A stretch of DNA of 28,698 nucleotides from RGIG9079 sp964567845 (GTDB taxonomy: Bacteria; Bacteroidota; Bacteroidia; Bacteroidales; Marinifilaceae), in contig CAZMOG010000019.1 of the NCBI GenBank assembly GCA_964567845.1, positions 1-28,698 of the forward strand, read 5' to 3'. The stretch's first letter is position 1; every line of letters begins with the position of its first letter. Below the pieces are notes generated by a model. The model saw nothing but the letters and a program-made list of their open reading frames with translations, was not told the DNA's origin and did not search any database. Shown here piece after piece: positions 14,769-22,540 of this stretch. The translations under genes were made by a program, and so were the position numbers.

Positions 14769-17360
14769 CTAATCAGCATAAGTTGGCTCAAAACCCAGCT
14801 GATTGAAATCGAATGAGTAGAGTGCAATATCTCGCAAATACTGAGAATCATTGAACCATGAATCTGCACTCTTATATGTCTCCAATAAATTTGATGGAAC
14901 ATAAGTTGTTATAAATGCCCACACCAATGGACGCATACCCTCGCCTGTTGGAGGGGTTGTAGCCTCGGAATATACATATCTAACCTGCTGACAAGCACTG
15001 AACGCACCATCATCGGCAGTTGTCAATGTCTTTGGAAGCTGCAAATGAGTCATGTCAATACAATTGAAGAACGTGCGATACTCAAGTTTAGCGATACTTG
15101 CCTTAATAATTGCCATTTTAAGTTTTTTACACTCAGCAAACGCCAACATACCAATCTCGGTAACACTCTCAGGTATTCTGAGGAATGTAAAGTCGTTACC
15201 CTCGAAAGCAGAACTTCCAATACTCTTCAATCCCTCAGGGAAATTAACCTCGGTCAAAGAACAACCTTTAAAGGCACTTTCACCAATATCCATTAAATTC
15301 TCGGGGAATTCTATTGCGGTAATTCCGGTATTTTCAAAAGCGCCATCGCCTATACTGATAATACTCTTTGGCAACTCAATTGCCGTAAGCGCTGTACATC
15401 CACTAAAAACAATGCCGGGGACCTCGGTTAATGTTGCAGGGATATTAGCCTTTTCCAAGGCAATACAATTAGCAAAGGCACCGGAACCCAGCGAGGTAAT
15501 GCCAAGGGGCAACACTATCTCTTTCAACAAAGTACACCCTTCAAAGCACCCCATTCCAATTGAACGTAAATCGTCATTAAATTCAATACTCTTCAAGGCT
15601 GTTGCGCCATTAAATACGTAATCATCAAAACTTGTTATTCCACTTACGTCAATACTCTCAAGACTTGTACAATACAAAAAACAGTATTCGGGCAATGAAT
15701 TAACTTCGGTTGGGATATTGATCTTTTCAAGGGAGCTGCAAAGTGCAAATTGCGAACCTCCACGTCCACCTCCGTATGTGCTGAACTTTGTAATTGAATT
15801 CGGCAACACAACCTCCTTCAATGAAGTACGCTCAAAAAACATTCCGGTCTCCAACTCGGTAACACCGTATGGAATTTCAACTCTCTCCAAAGATTCACAT
15901 CCCCAAAAAGCAGAGTGCCCTATTGATGTTACTCCTGATGGAATATTTACACTCTTTAATGATTTACAATTGTCAAAGGCATATGAACCTATCTCAACAA
16001 CCTTTTCCGGAATATTTACACTAACCAATGATATACAATCCTCAAAGGTACTTACAGGAATCCTGATTATATTTTCAGGCAATATTACTCTTTTTAAAAG
16101 GGCCATATTTATAAAAGCTTGAGTAGGAATCGAAATAAACTCTCCGTAGCCTTCAAGAATGGCATTAGACTCTAATCCACTTAAATCAACAAACTTCAAT
16201 GTTGTGAAATAGGTACTGAGTGTATAATAATCCTCGTCACTCATATATCCTGTAATAACGATACTCTCGGTATTGACCATCTGATCTTTGGTTAATTTAG
16301 ACTCAAGTGTCTCACCCTCGTTCAAATGAACACGCACCAAATCTGAAGAGTATTGTACCACACCTACGGAAGTCTTTACCCCCTGCTTGTTATTGATGAA
16401 GATAATATCACCATCGCGAACGGTTCCACTGTTGTTTGCAGTCACCTTAAATGTGTATACCCCATTCTCAACTCCGGTATACTCAACCCAATCAAGAGAC
16501 TCGCTAACCTGCAAATTCACATTAGTCAAAGCGGTAATAGTAAAGGTCTGTCCATCTTCACTGCATGAAACAGTTCCCTGAATCTTAGCGTATGGCTCAC
16601 CACCTTGAACCACCCGATAACTGTGCACTTCAGTAATTTCACCTGTCTCTATGTTGCGAATGCCGTAATAAACTGTTAGTGTTCGCTCTTCGGTTGTAGG
16701 ATTAGGAGCAACAATCAATGGAGTGTAGTATCCATAATCCTCGTTTCTTACTGGGAAACTCTCTATTGCATCCTCAACATCAGAGTAGTAGATCTCCTCA
16801 TAAAATTCACTCATTGAACCATTATGCCAGAAAGTTGTTTCAACCACTCCACTCTCCAATGTTCCTCCTTGCGAAGCCATATCTACACTTTCAATCAATT
16901 CGTTCACCACCAACTTTGCATGTTGTAGGAACATATTAACGTTCATTACATCATGATGTTTAAAAGCAGTCTCGCGCTCCTCGTATGTATCATTCGGGTC
17001 AACTTCAATGATTAAATTGTAAACATAGTCAAACCCCTCAACAACGGTATCCTTTACTGTAAAACGGGTGTTAATCCAATCCTCACGAAACATGTCAATT
17101 TCCTCTTCCGCCCAAGTCGCTGAGTTTGAAGCAACAACCAATGTAATGGTTTCGCCATATGGAGACAAAACAATAACCTTATCTTCATTGGCACCAACAA
17201 TATACAGGAAACGATCATCCTTTACAACAACATCTCCTCCATTTTCAGTGCTCTGGTTAGGACCATTGTCAACATTACCATCACTCTCTTCATCAGCTCC
17301 ACCACAAGCTATAAAAAGTGCACCAAGCACAAACAACCAAAAAAATCTTGACATTTTCAT
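14769..17360 (-). CDS. BspA-like leucine-rich-repeat surface lipoprotein
   Basis: 863 residues. The N-terminus MKMSRFFWLFVLGALFIAC is a lipoprotein signal (Cys19). Acidic residues follow the Cys (GGADEESD), similar to the export signal that places Bacteroidota lipoproteins on the cell surface. Residues about 240-345 resemble a BACON/Ig-like domain (VSCSEDGQTFTITALTNVNLQVS...WV). From about 365 to 825 there are well over a dozen LRR_5 (BspA-type) repeats of about 23 residues, of the form C.SL..V.IP..V..IG..AF..C. The last 30 residues contain no sorting domain. BspA-like proteins bind host or bacterial surface ligands. It lies 14 nt after the carboxypeptidase-regulatory-like gene, in one operon. 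ATG at 17354 is an alternative start. Confidence 0.88.
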   Translation of the reverse strand: MKMSRFFWLFVLGALFIACGGADEESDGNVDNGPNQSTENGGDVVVKDDRFLYIVGANEDKVIVLSPYGETITLVVASNSATWAEEEIDMFREDWINTRFTVKDTVVEGFDYVYNLIIEVDPNDTYEERETAFKHHDVMNVNMFLQHAKLVVNELIESVDMASQGGTLESGVVETTFWHNGSMSEFYEEIYYSDVEDAIESFPVRNEDYGYYTPLIVAPNPTTEERTLTVYYGIRNIETGEITEVHSYRVVQGGEPYAKIQGTVSCSEDGQTFTITALTNVNLQVSESLDWVEYTGVENGVYTFKVTANNSGTVRDGDIIFINNKQGVKTSVGVVQYSSDLVRVHLNEGETLESKLTKDQMVNTESIVITGYMSDEDYYTLSTYFTTLKFVDLSGLESNAILEGYGEFISIPTQAFINMALLKRVILPENIIRIPVSTFEDCISLVSVNIPEKVVEIGSYAFDNCKSLKSVNIPSGVTSIGHSAFWGCESLERVEIPYGVTELETGMFFERTSLKEVVLPNSITKFSTYGGGRGGSQFALCSSLEKINIPTEVNSLPEYCFLYCTSLESIDVSGITSFDDYVFNGATALKSIEFNDDLRSIGMGCFEGCTLLKEIVLPLGITSLGSGAFANCIALEKANIPATLTEVPGIVFSGCTALTAIELPKSIISIGDGAFENTGITAIEFPENLMDIGESAFKGCSLTEVNFPEGLKSIGSSAFEGNDFTFLRIPESVTEIGMLAFAECKKLKMAIIKASIAKLEYRTFFNCIDMTHLQLPKTLTTADDGAFSACQQVRYVYSEATTPPTGEGMRPLVWAFITTYVPSNLLETYKSADSWFNDSQYLRDIALYSFDFNQLGFEPTYAD

Positions 17361-17374
17361 ATTCTGTTTATAGT

Positions 17375-18463
17375 TTATCTCTCAATATACTGACGTCCCT
17401 CGATTACCTCGGGATTCTCGGTAACAACCGCATTTGTCACATACTCCAATCTCTTGTTGGCAACCGTTACCGACACTCCACTTAAAATATACTTGCTTTC
17501 ATAGGGTTTATAGGTAACCAATAGTTCAAGGGTTGCAGGGGTTGAACTATTTGCAACAAAATTATAACCAAGGTAGTTTGTTCCAACCAGTTCAAACTTT
17601 GCATGATATTGAACTACCGCCTTATTCTGTGTGTCAACATAAATCTCACCTGTGCAACTTTTTGCATCGGCCGGATATACATTGGCACGGGTAGGAGTCT
17701 CAACAACAAAGCCAATTACCTGAATTTCACGACCATCAATATTGGTAATACCATTGTCTATGAATGTATATTCATCATTTATACTCTGATCCAGAACATT
17801 TCTTGGAGCCATTACCACATCGCTATTGATAATCTCGTCCATTAGGGTTAAACCATCGTATGCACTAATCGGATTGAACGAGCGGTTAGCCTGATTGAAA
17901 CGGTATCCATGGTGCACGTAGAAATCCTTGGCATTCATTCTGGCATAGCCCAATGAGTTATAAATCACAACCTCGGCATCGCGAAAATGCTCGCCTCCCG
18001 GAGTTGCTGTCTTCTCCACAAATTTACCCACATAGTTATATGGGACGTTAATGTAATTACGCGAGATATTGTCAACAGCCTCGCGCAATAACTTCCTGTA
18101 AACCATTGATTTTCCATAAACATCAACATCGCCTACATTATAAATCACCGGGGTTACTTCAACAATCAGTTCACCCTTCTCCGAATCGACAATAGCCTTT
18201 GCAATTGGCAAATCCACAGTTGTAAATCCCACTGCCGAAATCTTAAACGATAACTCCTTCATCAATTCTGTATAGCCTATGGAAAAGTTTCCATCAGAAT
18301 CCGATGATGCTCCATGCGTAGTTCCCGGCAATATAATATTTGCGAAGGGAACAGGCTCCTTTGTCTCTTTGTTTATCAGTCGTCCTTTCAACTCAGCCAT
18401 CTGTGCAACAGCCATAAAAGGAAGCGCAAACATCATTGCTGTAACGATAACTTTCAATTTCAT
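17375..18463 (-). CDS. Exported protein with carboxypeptidase-regulatory-like domain
   Basis: 362 residues from ATG at 18463. An in-frame start at 18517 is rejected because it would precede the likely transcription start and would bury the signal peptide MKLKVIVTAMMFALPFMAVAQ. Residues about 24-105 form a CarboxypepD_reg-like beta sandwich (LKGRLINKETKEPVPFANIILPGTTHGA, SDSDGNFSI), the plug-like domain used in Bacteroidota outer-membrane proteins. The remainder (about 120-360) is beta-rich and unassigned; no TonB plug or barrel follows, so this is a stand-alone exported protein. It resembles Bacteroidota proteins of unknown function carrying the same N-terminal domain. Co-transcribed with the LRR lipoprotein gene. 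Confidence 0.78.
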   Translation of the reverse strand: MKLKVIVTAMMFALPFMAVAQMAELKGRLINKETKEPVPFANIILPGTTHGASSDSDGNFSIGYTELMKELSFKISAVGFTTVDLPIAKAIVDSEKGELIVEVTPVIYNVGDVDVYGKSMVYRKLLREAVDNISRNYINVPYNYVGKFVEKTATPGGEHFRDAEVVIYNSLGYARMNAKDFYVHHGYRFNQANRSFNPISAYDGLTLMDEIINSDVVMAPRNVLDQSINDEYTFIDNGITNIDGREIQVIGFVVETPTRANVYPADAKSCTGEIYVDTQNKAVVQYHAKFELVGTNYLGYNFVANSSTPATLELLVTYKPYESKYILSGVSVTVANKRLEYVTNAVVTENPEVIEGRQYIER

Positions 18464-18485
18464 ACCGTATCTAATTATTTTTTTA

Positions 18486-18526
18486 TAACTTTGCCCAAAG
18501 GTACGGAATATAATCAAAATTTCAAA
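18486..18526. promoter_or_regulatory. Interlocked face-to-face promoter pair
   Basis: A forward -7, TAACTTTG (18486-18493), and a reverse -7, TACCTTTG (18503-18496), are separated by only 2 bp. The reverse promoter also has TTTG (18526-18523) at 19-nt spacing. The forward one serves the coiled-coil lipoprotein gene (18539) and the reverse one the exported protein at 18463. No clear forward -33 is seen. RNA polymerase could occupy only one of them at a time. Confidence 0.7.
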
Positions 18527-18538
18527 CAGATTAAAAGT

Positions 18539-19156
18539 ATGAGAAATTCAGCAATAGTTTTGTGTGGCATTATGCTTCTTGGAGGCATGACAACATCGTG
18601 TGTATCAAAGAAAAAATTTGATGCTCTTACACATGAAAAGTGGAATGCGGATAATAAAATAGCCGAGCTAACCTCACAAATAACACAAAATGCCGAGGAG
18701 TTTAACGCTATCCGCTATGATTTAACTCTGAATAATGCTGAGAAAGATAAAACAATACAGGAGCTTAGCGTAAAGCTTAAACAGGCCAATCAGATTGCAG
18801 AGGAGTTAAAATTGAACCTTGAAAACACCACAGACCAGATGAACTACTCATCAATGTCGAGCGAGGAACAGATAAAAGAGCTTAACGCGAAATTGGCACT
18901 TGTCAACGCCGAGAGAAAGGAGTTACAGCAACAGATAAACAACCTCGAGTTCAGCAATCGCGAAATGCAGACAACAATTCAAATGACAGAAAGAACAGTT
19001 GCAGAGCGTGAAAACCAGATCAAGGTAAAAGAGAATGAGAAAGCTGCACTTGCCAAGAAGGTTTCTCAGTTACAACAAGAGAAACGTGCAATCGAGGAGG
19101 AGCGCGACAAATTCCAGAATCAGGTAAATCTTCTTAGAAAAGAGCTAAAAATGTAA
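18539..19156 (+). CDS. Coiled-coil outer-membrane lipoprotein
   Basis: 205 residues from ATG at 18539; longer in-frame readings upstream run through the opposite-strand gene and its promoter. The N-terminus MRNSAIVLCGIMLLGGMTTS-C is a lipoprotein-like signal (Cys21, somewhat unusual lipobox). It is followed by VSKKKFDAL, a start seen in Bacteroidota OmpA/MotB-type lipoproteins. Residues 30-205 are an almost uninterrupted heptad coiled coil (Glu/Lys/Gln-rich, ending RDKFQNQVNLLRKELKM) with no OmpA domain after it. It is the first gene of a five-gene run and probably acts as a periplasmic rod tethered to the outer membrane. Function unknown. Confidence 0.8.
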   Translation: MRNSAIVLCGIMLLGGMTTSCVSKKKFDALTHEKWNADNKIAELTSQITQNAEEFNAIRYDLTLNNAEKDKTIQELSVKLKQANQIAEELKLNLENTTDQMNYSSMSSEEQIKELNAKLALVNAERKELQQQINNLEFSNREMQTTIQMTERTVAERENQIKVKENEKAALAKKVSQLQQEKRAIEEERDKFQNQVNLLRKELKM

Positions 19157-19170
19157 TTCCACCCATCAAT

Positions 19171-19548
19171 ATGTGGTATATAATTATAGCGCTTATCTTA
19201 CTTGTTGCCGTTGTAGGTACACTGACCTACATCCGAAAACGCAGACACCCTGAAGAGGAGGAGGAAATCAATGCCCCCGATGCCGATTGTTGCGGAGCAC
19301 ATGCAGTGTGCGAAAAGGGGTTAAAAAAGGCCGAAGAGAAAATTGATTACTTCGACGATGAAGATCTTGATGAATATAAGGCGAGGTCTGCCGATTCATA
19401 CACCGACGATGAGATTGACCGTTTTCGCGATGTGCTCTACACCCTGCAACCCAAGGAGATTGAGGAGTGGCTGATAAGTCTTGAAAAACGTGATATTCAA
19501 CTGCCTGTAATTCTTAGACAAGAGGCAGTGGAAATGATATATGATTAA
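19171..19548 (+). CDS. Small single-pass membrane protein with CCGAHAVC motif
   Basis: 125 residues. Residues 1-21 form one transmembrane helix (IIIALILLVAVVGTLTYI) followed by RKRRH, so the C-terminal part is cytoplasmic by the positive-inside rule. After an acidic stretch comes CCGAHAVC (about 41-48), three Cys and one His that could bind a metal. The C-terminal half (YTDDEIDRFRDVLYTLQPKEIEEWL) is a helical domain that I remember as conserved in Bacteroidales, but whose role I do not know. Some databases give similar proteins uninformative or doubtful names, so no function is assigned. It is 14 nt after the lipoprotein gene. Confidence 0.75.
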   Translation: MWYIIIALILLVAVVGTLTYIRKRRHPEEEEEINAPDADCCGAHAVCEKGLKKAEEKIDYFDDEDLDEYKARSADSYTDDEIDRFRDVLYTLQPKEIEEWLISLEKRDIQLPVILRQEAVEMIYD

Positions 19549-19568
19549 AACAATAAAAGGATATTATA

Positions 19569-20453
19569 ATGAACACAGTTAACATTGAAGGACCTAAAAA
19601 GAACTCTCTATTGGTTCCTATCATTATTGTAGGTGCAATTGCACTTGTATTGGCTATTATTCTTATTGTAAAAATTCCACAACTCAACGAGATACAAAAG
19701 GGGTTGGAGATTGAAAAGCAGGAGTTGCAACAAGAACTTACCGAACTTAGCCAAAGTTACGACAACCTGAAAACTGAAAACGATACTCTTAACGAACAGA
19801 TGCTTCGCGAGCAGGCAAAGATAACAACCCTACTTGAAAACATGAAAGAGTTCCGCAACAACTCATACGCCGAGATTAACCGTTACAAAAAGGAGATTGG
19901 GACCTTGAAAGGCGTTCTTAGAAGTTACATTGTACAGGTTGACTCGTTGAACAAAATCAACTCGGAGCTTCGTGCCGAGAACAAAGAGGTTAAGCAACAA
20001 ATGGATTGGGTGCGCGAGCGCAACACAAAACTTGAAAAAGAGACCTCGCAACTTAAAGATGTTGTAGAGAAAGCAGCAATATTGCATGCTCAGGATTTGA
20101 CCATCACTCCAATAAAAGCAAACGGAAAGCGTGGAGATTGGAAGCGTTGCACTCAGCTTAAGGCCGATTTCATTATTGAAAAGAATATTACTGCAGAGCG
20201 AGGAGCCAGAACCATATACCTTCGCATAACAAAACCCGATGGCACAATTTTGTGCAGCGATGGCAAGAGCACATTCCGTTACCAAGGCGCAAAACTTGAG
20301 TACTCGGCCAAACGTGAAATTCAGTACGAGGGCGAAGAGCTTGAAGCTGCTATCTTCTGCCAGAACGATGGAACATTGAGCAAAGGAGCATACAAAGCAG
20401 AAATCTTCAGCAACAATGAACTGATGGCCACTTGCGAGTTTGACTTCAAATAA
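19569..20453 (+). CDS. Membrane-anchored coiled-coil protein with C-terminal beta domain
   Basis: 294 residues. A short cytoplasmic start, one transmembrane segment (LLVPIIIVGAIALVLAIILIV, split at about 14-34), then a coiled coil from about 38 to 165 rich in Glu, Leu, Gln and Lys. Residues about 170-294 form a beta domain (ITAERGARTIYLRITKPDG, ...GAYKAEIFSNNELMATCEFDF) that resembles an Ig-like fold. The coiled coil would project into the periplasm. Located between a coiled-coil lipoprotein and a phosphoesterase gene, it may form the inner-membrane half of a trans-envelope assembly. That is inference; no family role is known to me. Confidence 0.75.
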   Translation: MNTVNIEGPKKNSLLVPIIIVGAIALVLAIILIVKIPQLNEIQKGLEIEKQELQQELTELSQSYDNLKTENDTLNEQMLREQAKITTLLENMKEFRNNSYAEINRYKKEIGTLKGVLRSYIVQVDSLNKINSELRAENKEVKQQMDWVRERNTKLEKETSQLKDVVEKAAILHAQDLTITPIKANGKRGDWKRCTQLKADFIIEKNITAERGARTIYLRITKPDGTILCSDGKSTFRYQGAKLEYSAKREIQYEGEELEAAIFCQNDGTLSKGAYKAEIFSNNELMATCEFDFK

Positions 20454-20455
20454 TC

Positions 20456-21643
20456 ATGTCCATGAGAGCCATGCTAGAAATGCCGATTTACGCAATCCTC
20501 TTTATGCTGATAACCGACAGCATTTGGTGGCTATTGATTAAAGAGCACTTCACAAAACGGTGGTCGAAATTCGTGTTTTGGGGAGTTTCATTCGGCTTTA
20601 TTGTTGGCTTGATTGTGTGTATGTTTACATTTCCCAATGTAAAAGATATAAAATCATACAACCTGTTATCAACAATCATTGGAATACTTATATCATGGTA
20701 TATTCCAAAGGTTCTGTATATCTTTATCCGTTTAATAGGAATGCCATTCACTCTGATCGGAGAAAAAACAGCCAAAGCGGTAAAAGGTACTGCCCTGCTT
20801 TTGGCAACTCTTCTTTTCGGTACATGTGTATATGGCTTTACTATTGGCCGTTACAACTACAAAATAAACGAGGTTGAGGTTCCTATAAAGGATTTGCCAC
20901 GAGGTTTGGTGGGGGTAAAGATTGTACACCTTTCAGATTTACACTTAGGTAGCATGTCCGACGGATATAGCGGAATAGAAAAGATGGTTCAAGATATAAA
21001 TGGCTTGAACGCCGACCTTGTACTATTCACCGGCGACTTTGTAAACAATATTGCCGAAGAGGCTGTTCCGTTTATTCCAACCCTAAAGCAGATTAAGGCT
21101 CGTTATGGAGTTTACGGTGTGCTTGGAAACCATGACTATGGGGATTATCATCGCTGGGACTCAAAGGCAGAAAAGGCCGCTAATCTCAGAAAGCTTATCG
21201 AGTACGAAGAGCAGGCCGGAATAAAACTTTTATTGAACCAAAACGTAAAAATTCCCATAGGGCACGATACTCTTCTCCTTGCTGGCGTAGAGAATTGGGG
21301 CAAACCTCCATTTCCTCGCTACGGAGATTTAGAGAAGGCCCTTAAAGATAGAGGCAATTTGACAACAATACTTATGTCTCACGATCCATCGCATTGGCAA
21401 GCACAGGTAATTTTTCAGAATGTACCTCTTACCCTATCGGGACACACCCATGCCATGCAAATGGGTATTCAGATTGGTAAGTTCAAATGGTCCCCATCAA
21501 AATATCTATACCCCGAGTACGATGGTCTTTACAAACACAATGACAGTTATTTGAATGTATCTCGGGGACAGGGCTACCTGGGTATGCCCGGACGAGTTGG
21601 ATTGCGTCCAAGTATTGATGTAATAACCCTTGTAAAGAGATAA
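20456..21643 (+). CDS. Integral-membrane metallophosphoesterase
   Basis: 395 residues, ATG 2 nt after the preceding stop. The first 130 residues hold four hydrophobic helices. From about 150 the calcineurin-like phosphoesterase fold shows all its metal-binding motifs: DLH (161-163), GDF (193-195), GNHD (224-227), SHDP (308-311) and GHTH (329-332). This is the YkuE/UDP-2,3-diacylglucosamine-hydrolase-like layout with an N-terminal membrane domain, usually acting on phospholipid-like or phosphodiester substrates at the membrane surface. The substrate cannot be told. ATG at 20462 is a possible alternative start. The gene is tightly linked to the SpoIIE-type phosphatase 3 nt downstream. Confidence 0.88.
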   Translation: MSMRAMLEMPIYAILFMLITDSIWWLLIKEHFTKRWSKFVFWGVSFGFIVGLIVCMFTFPNVKDIKSYNLLSTIIGILISWYIPKVLYIFIRLIGMPFTLIGEKTAKAVKGTALLLATLLFGTCVYGFTIGRYNYKINEVEVPIKDLPRGLVGVKIVHLSDLHLGSMSDGYSGIEKMVQDINGLNADLVLFTGDFVNNIAEEAVPFIPTLKQIKARYGVYGVLGNHDYGDYHRWDSKAEKAANLRKLIEYEEQAGIKLLLNQNVKIPIGHDTLLLAGVENWGKPPFPRYGDLEKALKDRGNLTTILMSHDPSHWQAQVIFQNVPLTLSGHTHAMQMGIQIGKFKWSPSKYLYPEYDGLYKHNDSYLNVSRGQGYLGMPGRVGLRPSIDVITLVKR

Positions 21644-21646
21644 AGC

Positions 21647-22540
21647 ATGACCAAACCACTTCCATACCTATTGATTGGAAAACGCAGACGTGAAATCAAA
21701 CGTCAATTTCGTCAAATGAACGCAGATTTGAGCCGTGCACGTAAAATGCAGCTTGCTCTGTTGCGTCATAACGACATAAAACTGCCTGACTCACTCGATG
21801 CGGGAGTTATGCTTAAACAGTCAAAGAGTGTTGGAGGTGATTTATACATGTACTCGGTACAGGGTAATAATTTCCGTTTCATTGTAGCCGATGTTAGCGG
21901 CAAGGGAATGACCGCAGCTCTATACATGTCTGCAATTCACCACATTCTTATCACAATCGATGAAAATGAGACTCCTGCTCAGTTCTGCAATATTCTTAAC
22001 AAAGAACTTTGCAAACTGAATATCGATGGAATGTTTATGACAATGATAACAGGTACTGTAGATCTTAGAACCGGTAAAGTTGTATATGTGAATGCCGGCC
22101 ACACAACTCCAATCTATTGGGGAGCAAACAAAAAGCCTAAATTCCTAGATAAAAATACCGATATTCCCATTGGAATAATCGACGATTACTGTTACGAAAA
22201 CTCCGTAGAACAACTGAATGCCTATGATGTTGTTGTTCTATATACCGATGGAATTACCGACAGCACAAATAAACTTGACGAAAACTTCGGAAAGAATCGT
22301 CTACTTGAAACTCTTACCGGTTGTAAAAGTAAAAAGCCTGCCGACATTATAGCCAAGGTATCAAAGGATATTCGCAACTATAACGACCACGTTCCTCAGG
22401 CCGATGATATGATTCTTATGGCAATCTGCTACAATGGCGAGGAGTTATTCCATCAGGCAACAGTAATACCACAAGAGACTATTGACGATATTTCACTCAA
22501 TACAAACGAAATTATCAACGAGATTCAGATTACCATCTGA
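21647..22540 (+). CDS. SpoIIE/RsbU-type PP2C serine phosphatase
   Basis: 297 residues, starting 3 nt after the phosphoesterase stop. The full PP2C core is present: SVGGDLYMY (61-69), ADVSGKGMTAALYMS (81-95), NAGHTTPIY (149-157), YTDGITDS (199-206) and QADDMILM (251-258), with the metal-binding Asp residues intact. RsbU/SpoIIE enzymes dephosphorylate anti-anti-sigma or other STAS proteins and so switch a stress or developmental response. Only about 40 residues, basic and helical, precede the catalytic domain, so there is no built-in sensor; a signal probably arrives through the neighbouring membrane proteins. No RsbV, RsbW or sigma-factor gene lies in this window. Its last 11 bp overlap the opposing sulfatase gene. 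Confidence 0.92.
   Translation: MTKPLPYLLIGKRRREIKRQFRQMNADLSRARKMQLALLRHNDIKLPDSLDAGVMLKQSKSVGGDLYMYSVQGNNFRFIVADVSGKGMTAALYMSAIHHILITIDENETPAQFCNILNKELCKLNIDGMFMTMITGTVDLRTGKVVYVNAGHTTPIYWGANKKPKFLDKNTDIPIGIIDDYCYENSVEQLNAYDVVVLYTDGITDSTNKLDENFGKNRLLETLTGCKSKKPADIIAKVSKDIRNYNDHVPQADDMILMAICYNGEELFHQATVIPQETIDDISLNTNEIINEIQITI

Noticed and set aside
15052..15621. A 189-codon plus-strand frame and several neighbours within the LRR gene
   Set aside because: They are antisense to LRR repeats and show the periodic composition of those repeats; no signal, domain or promoter supports them.
15100..16100. The regular repeats here as a possible CRISPR or tandem DNA repeat array
   Set aside because: The periodicity (about 69 bp) is the protein-level LRR unit, the DNA units are diverged, and no constant repeat/variable spacer pattern exists.
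18314..18538. A longer N-terminus for the coiled-coil lipoprotein
   Set aside because: It would read through the opposite-strand signal peptide region and both promoters, and would place the lipoprotein signal in the middle of the protein.
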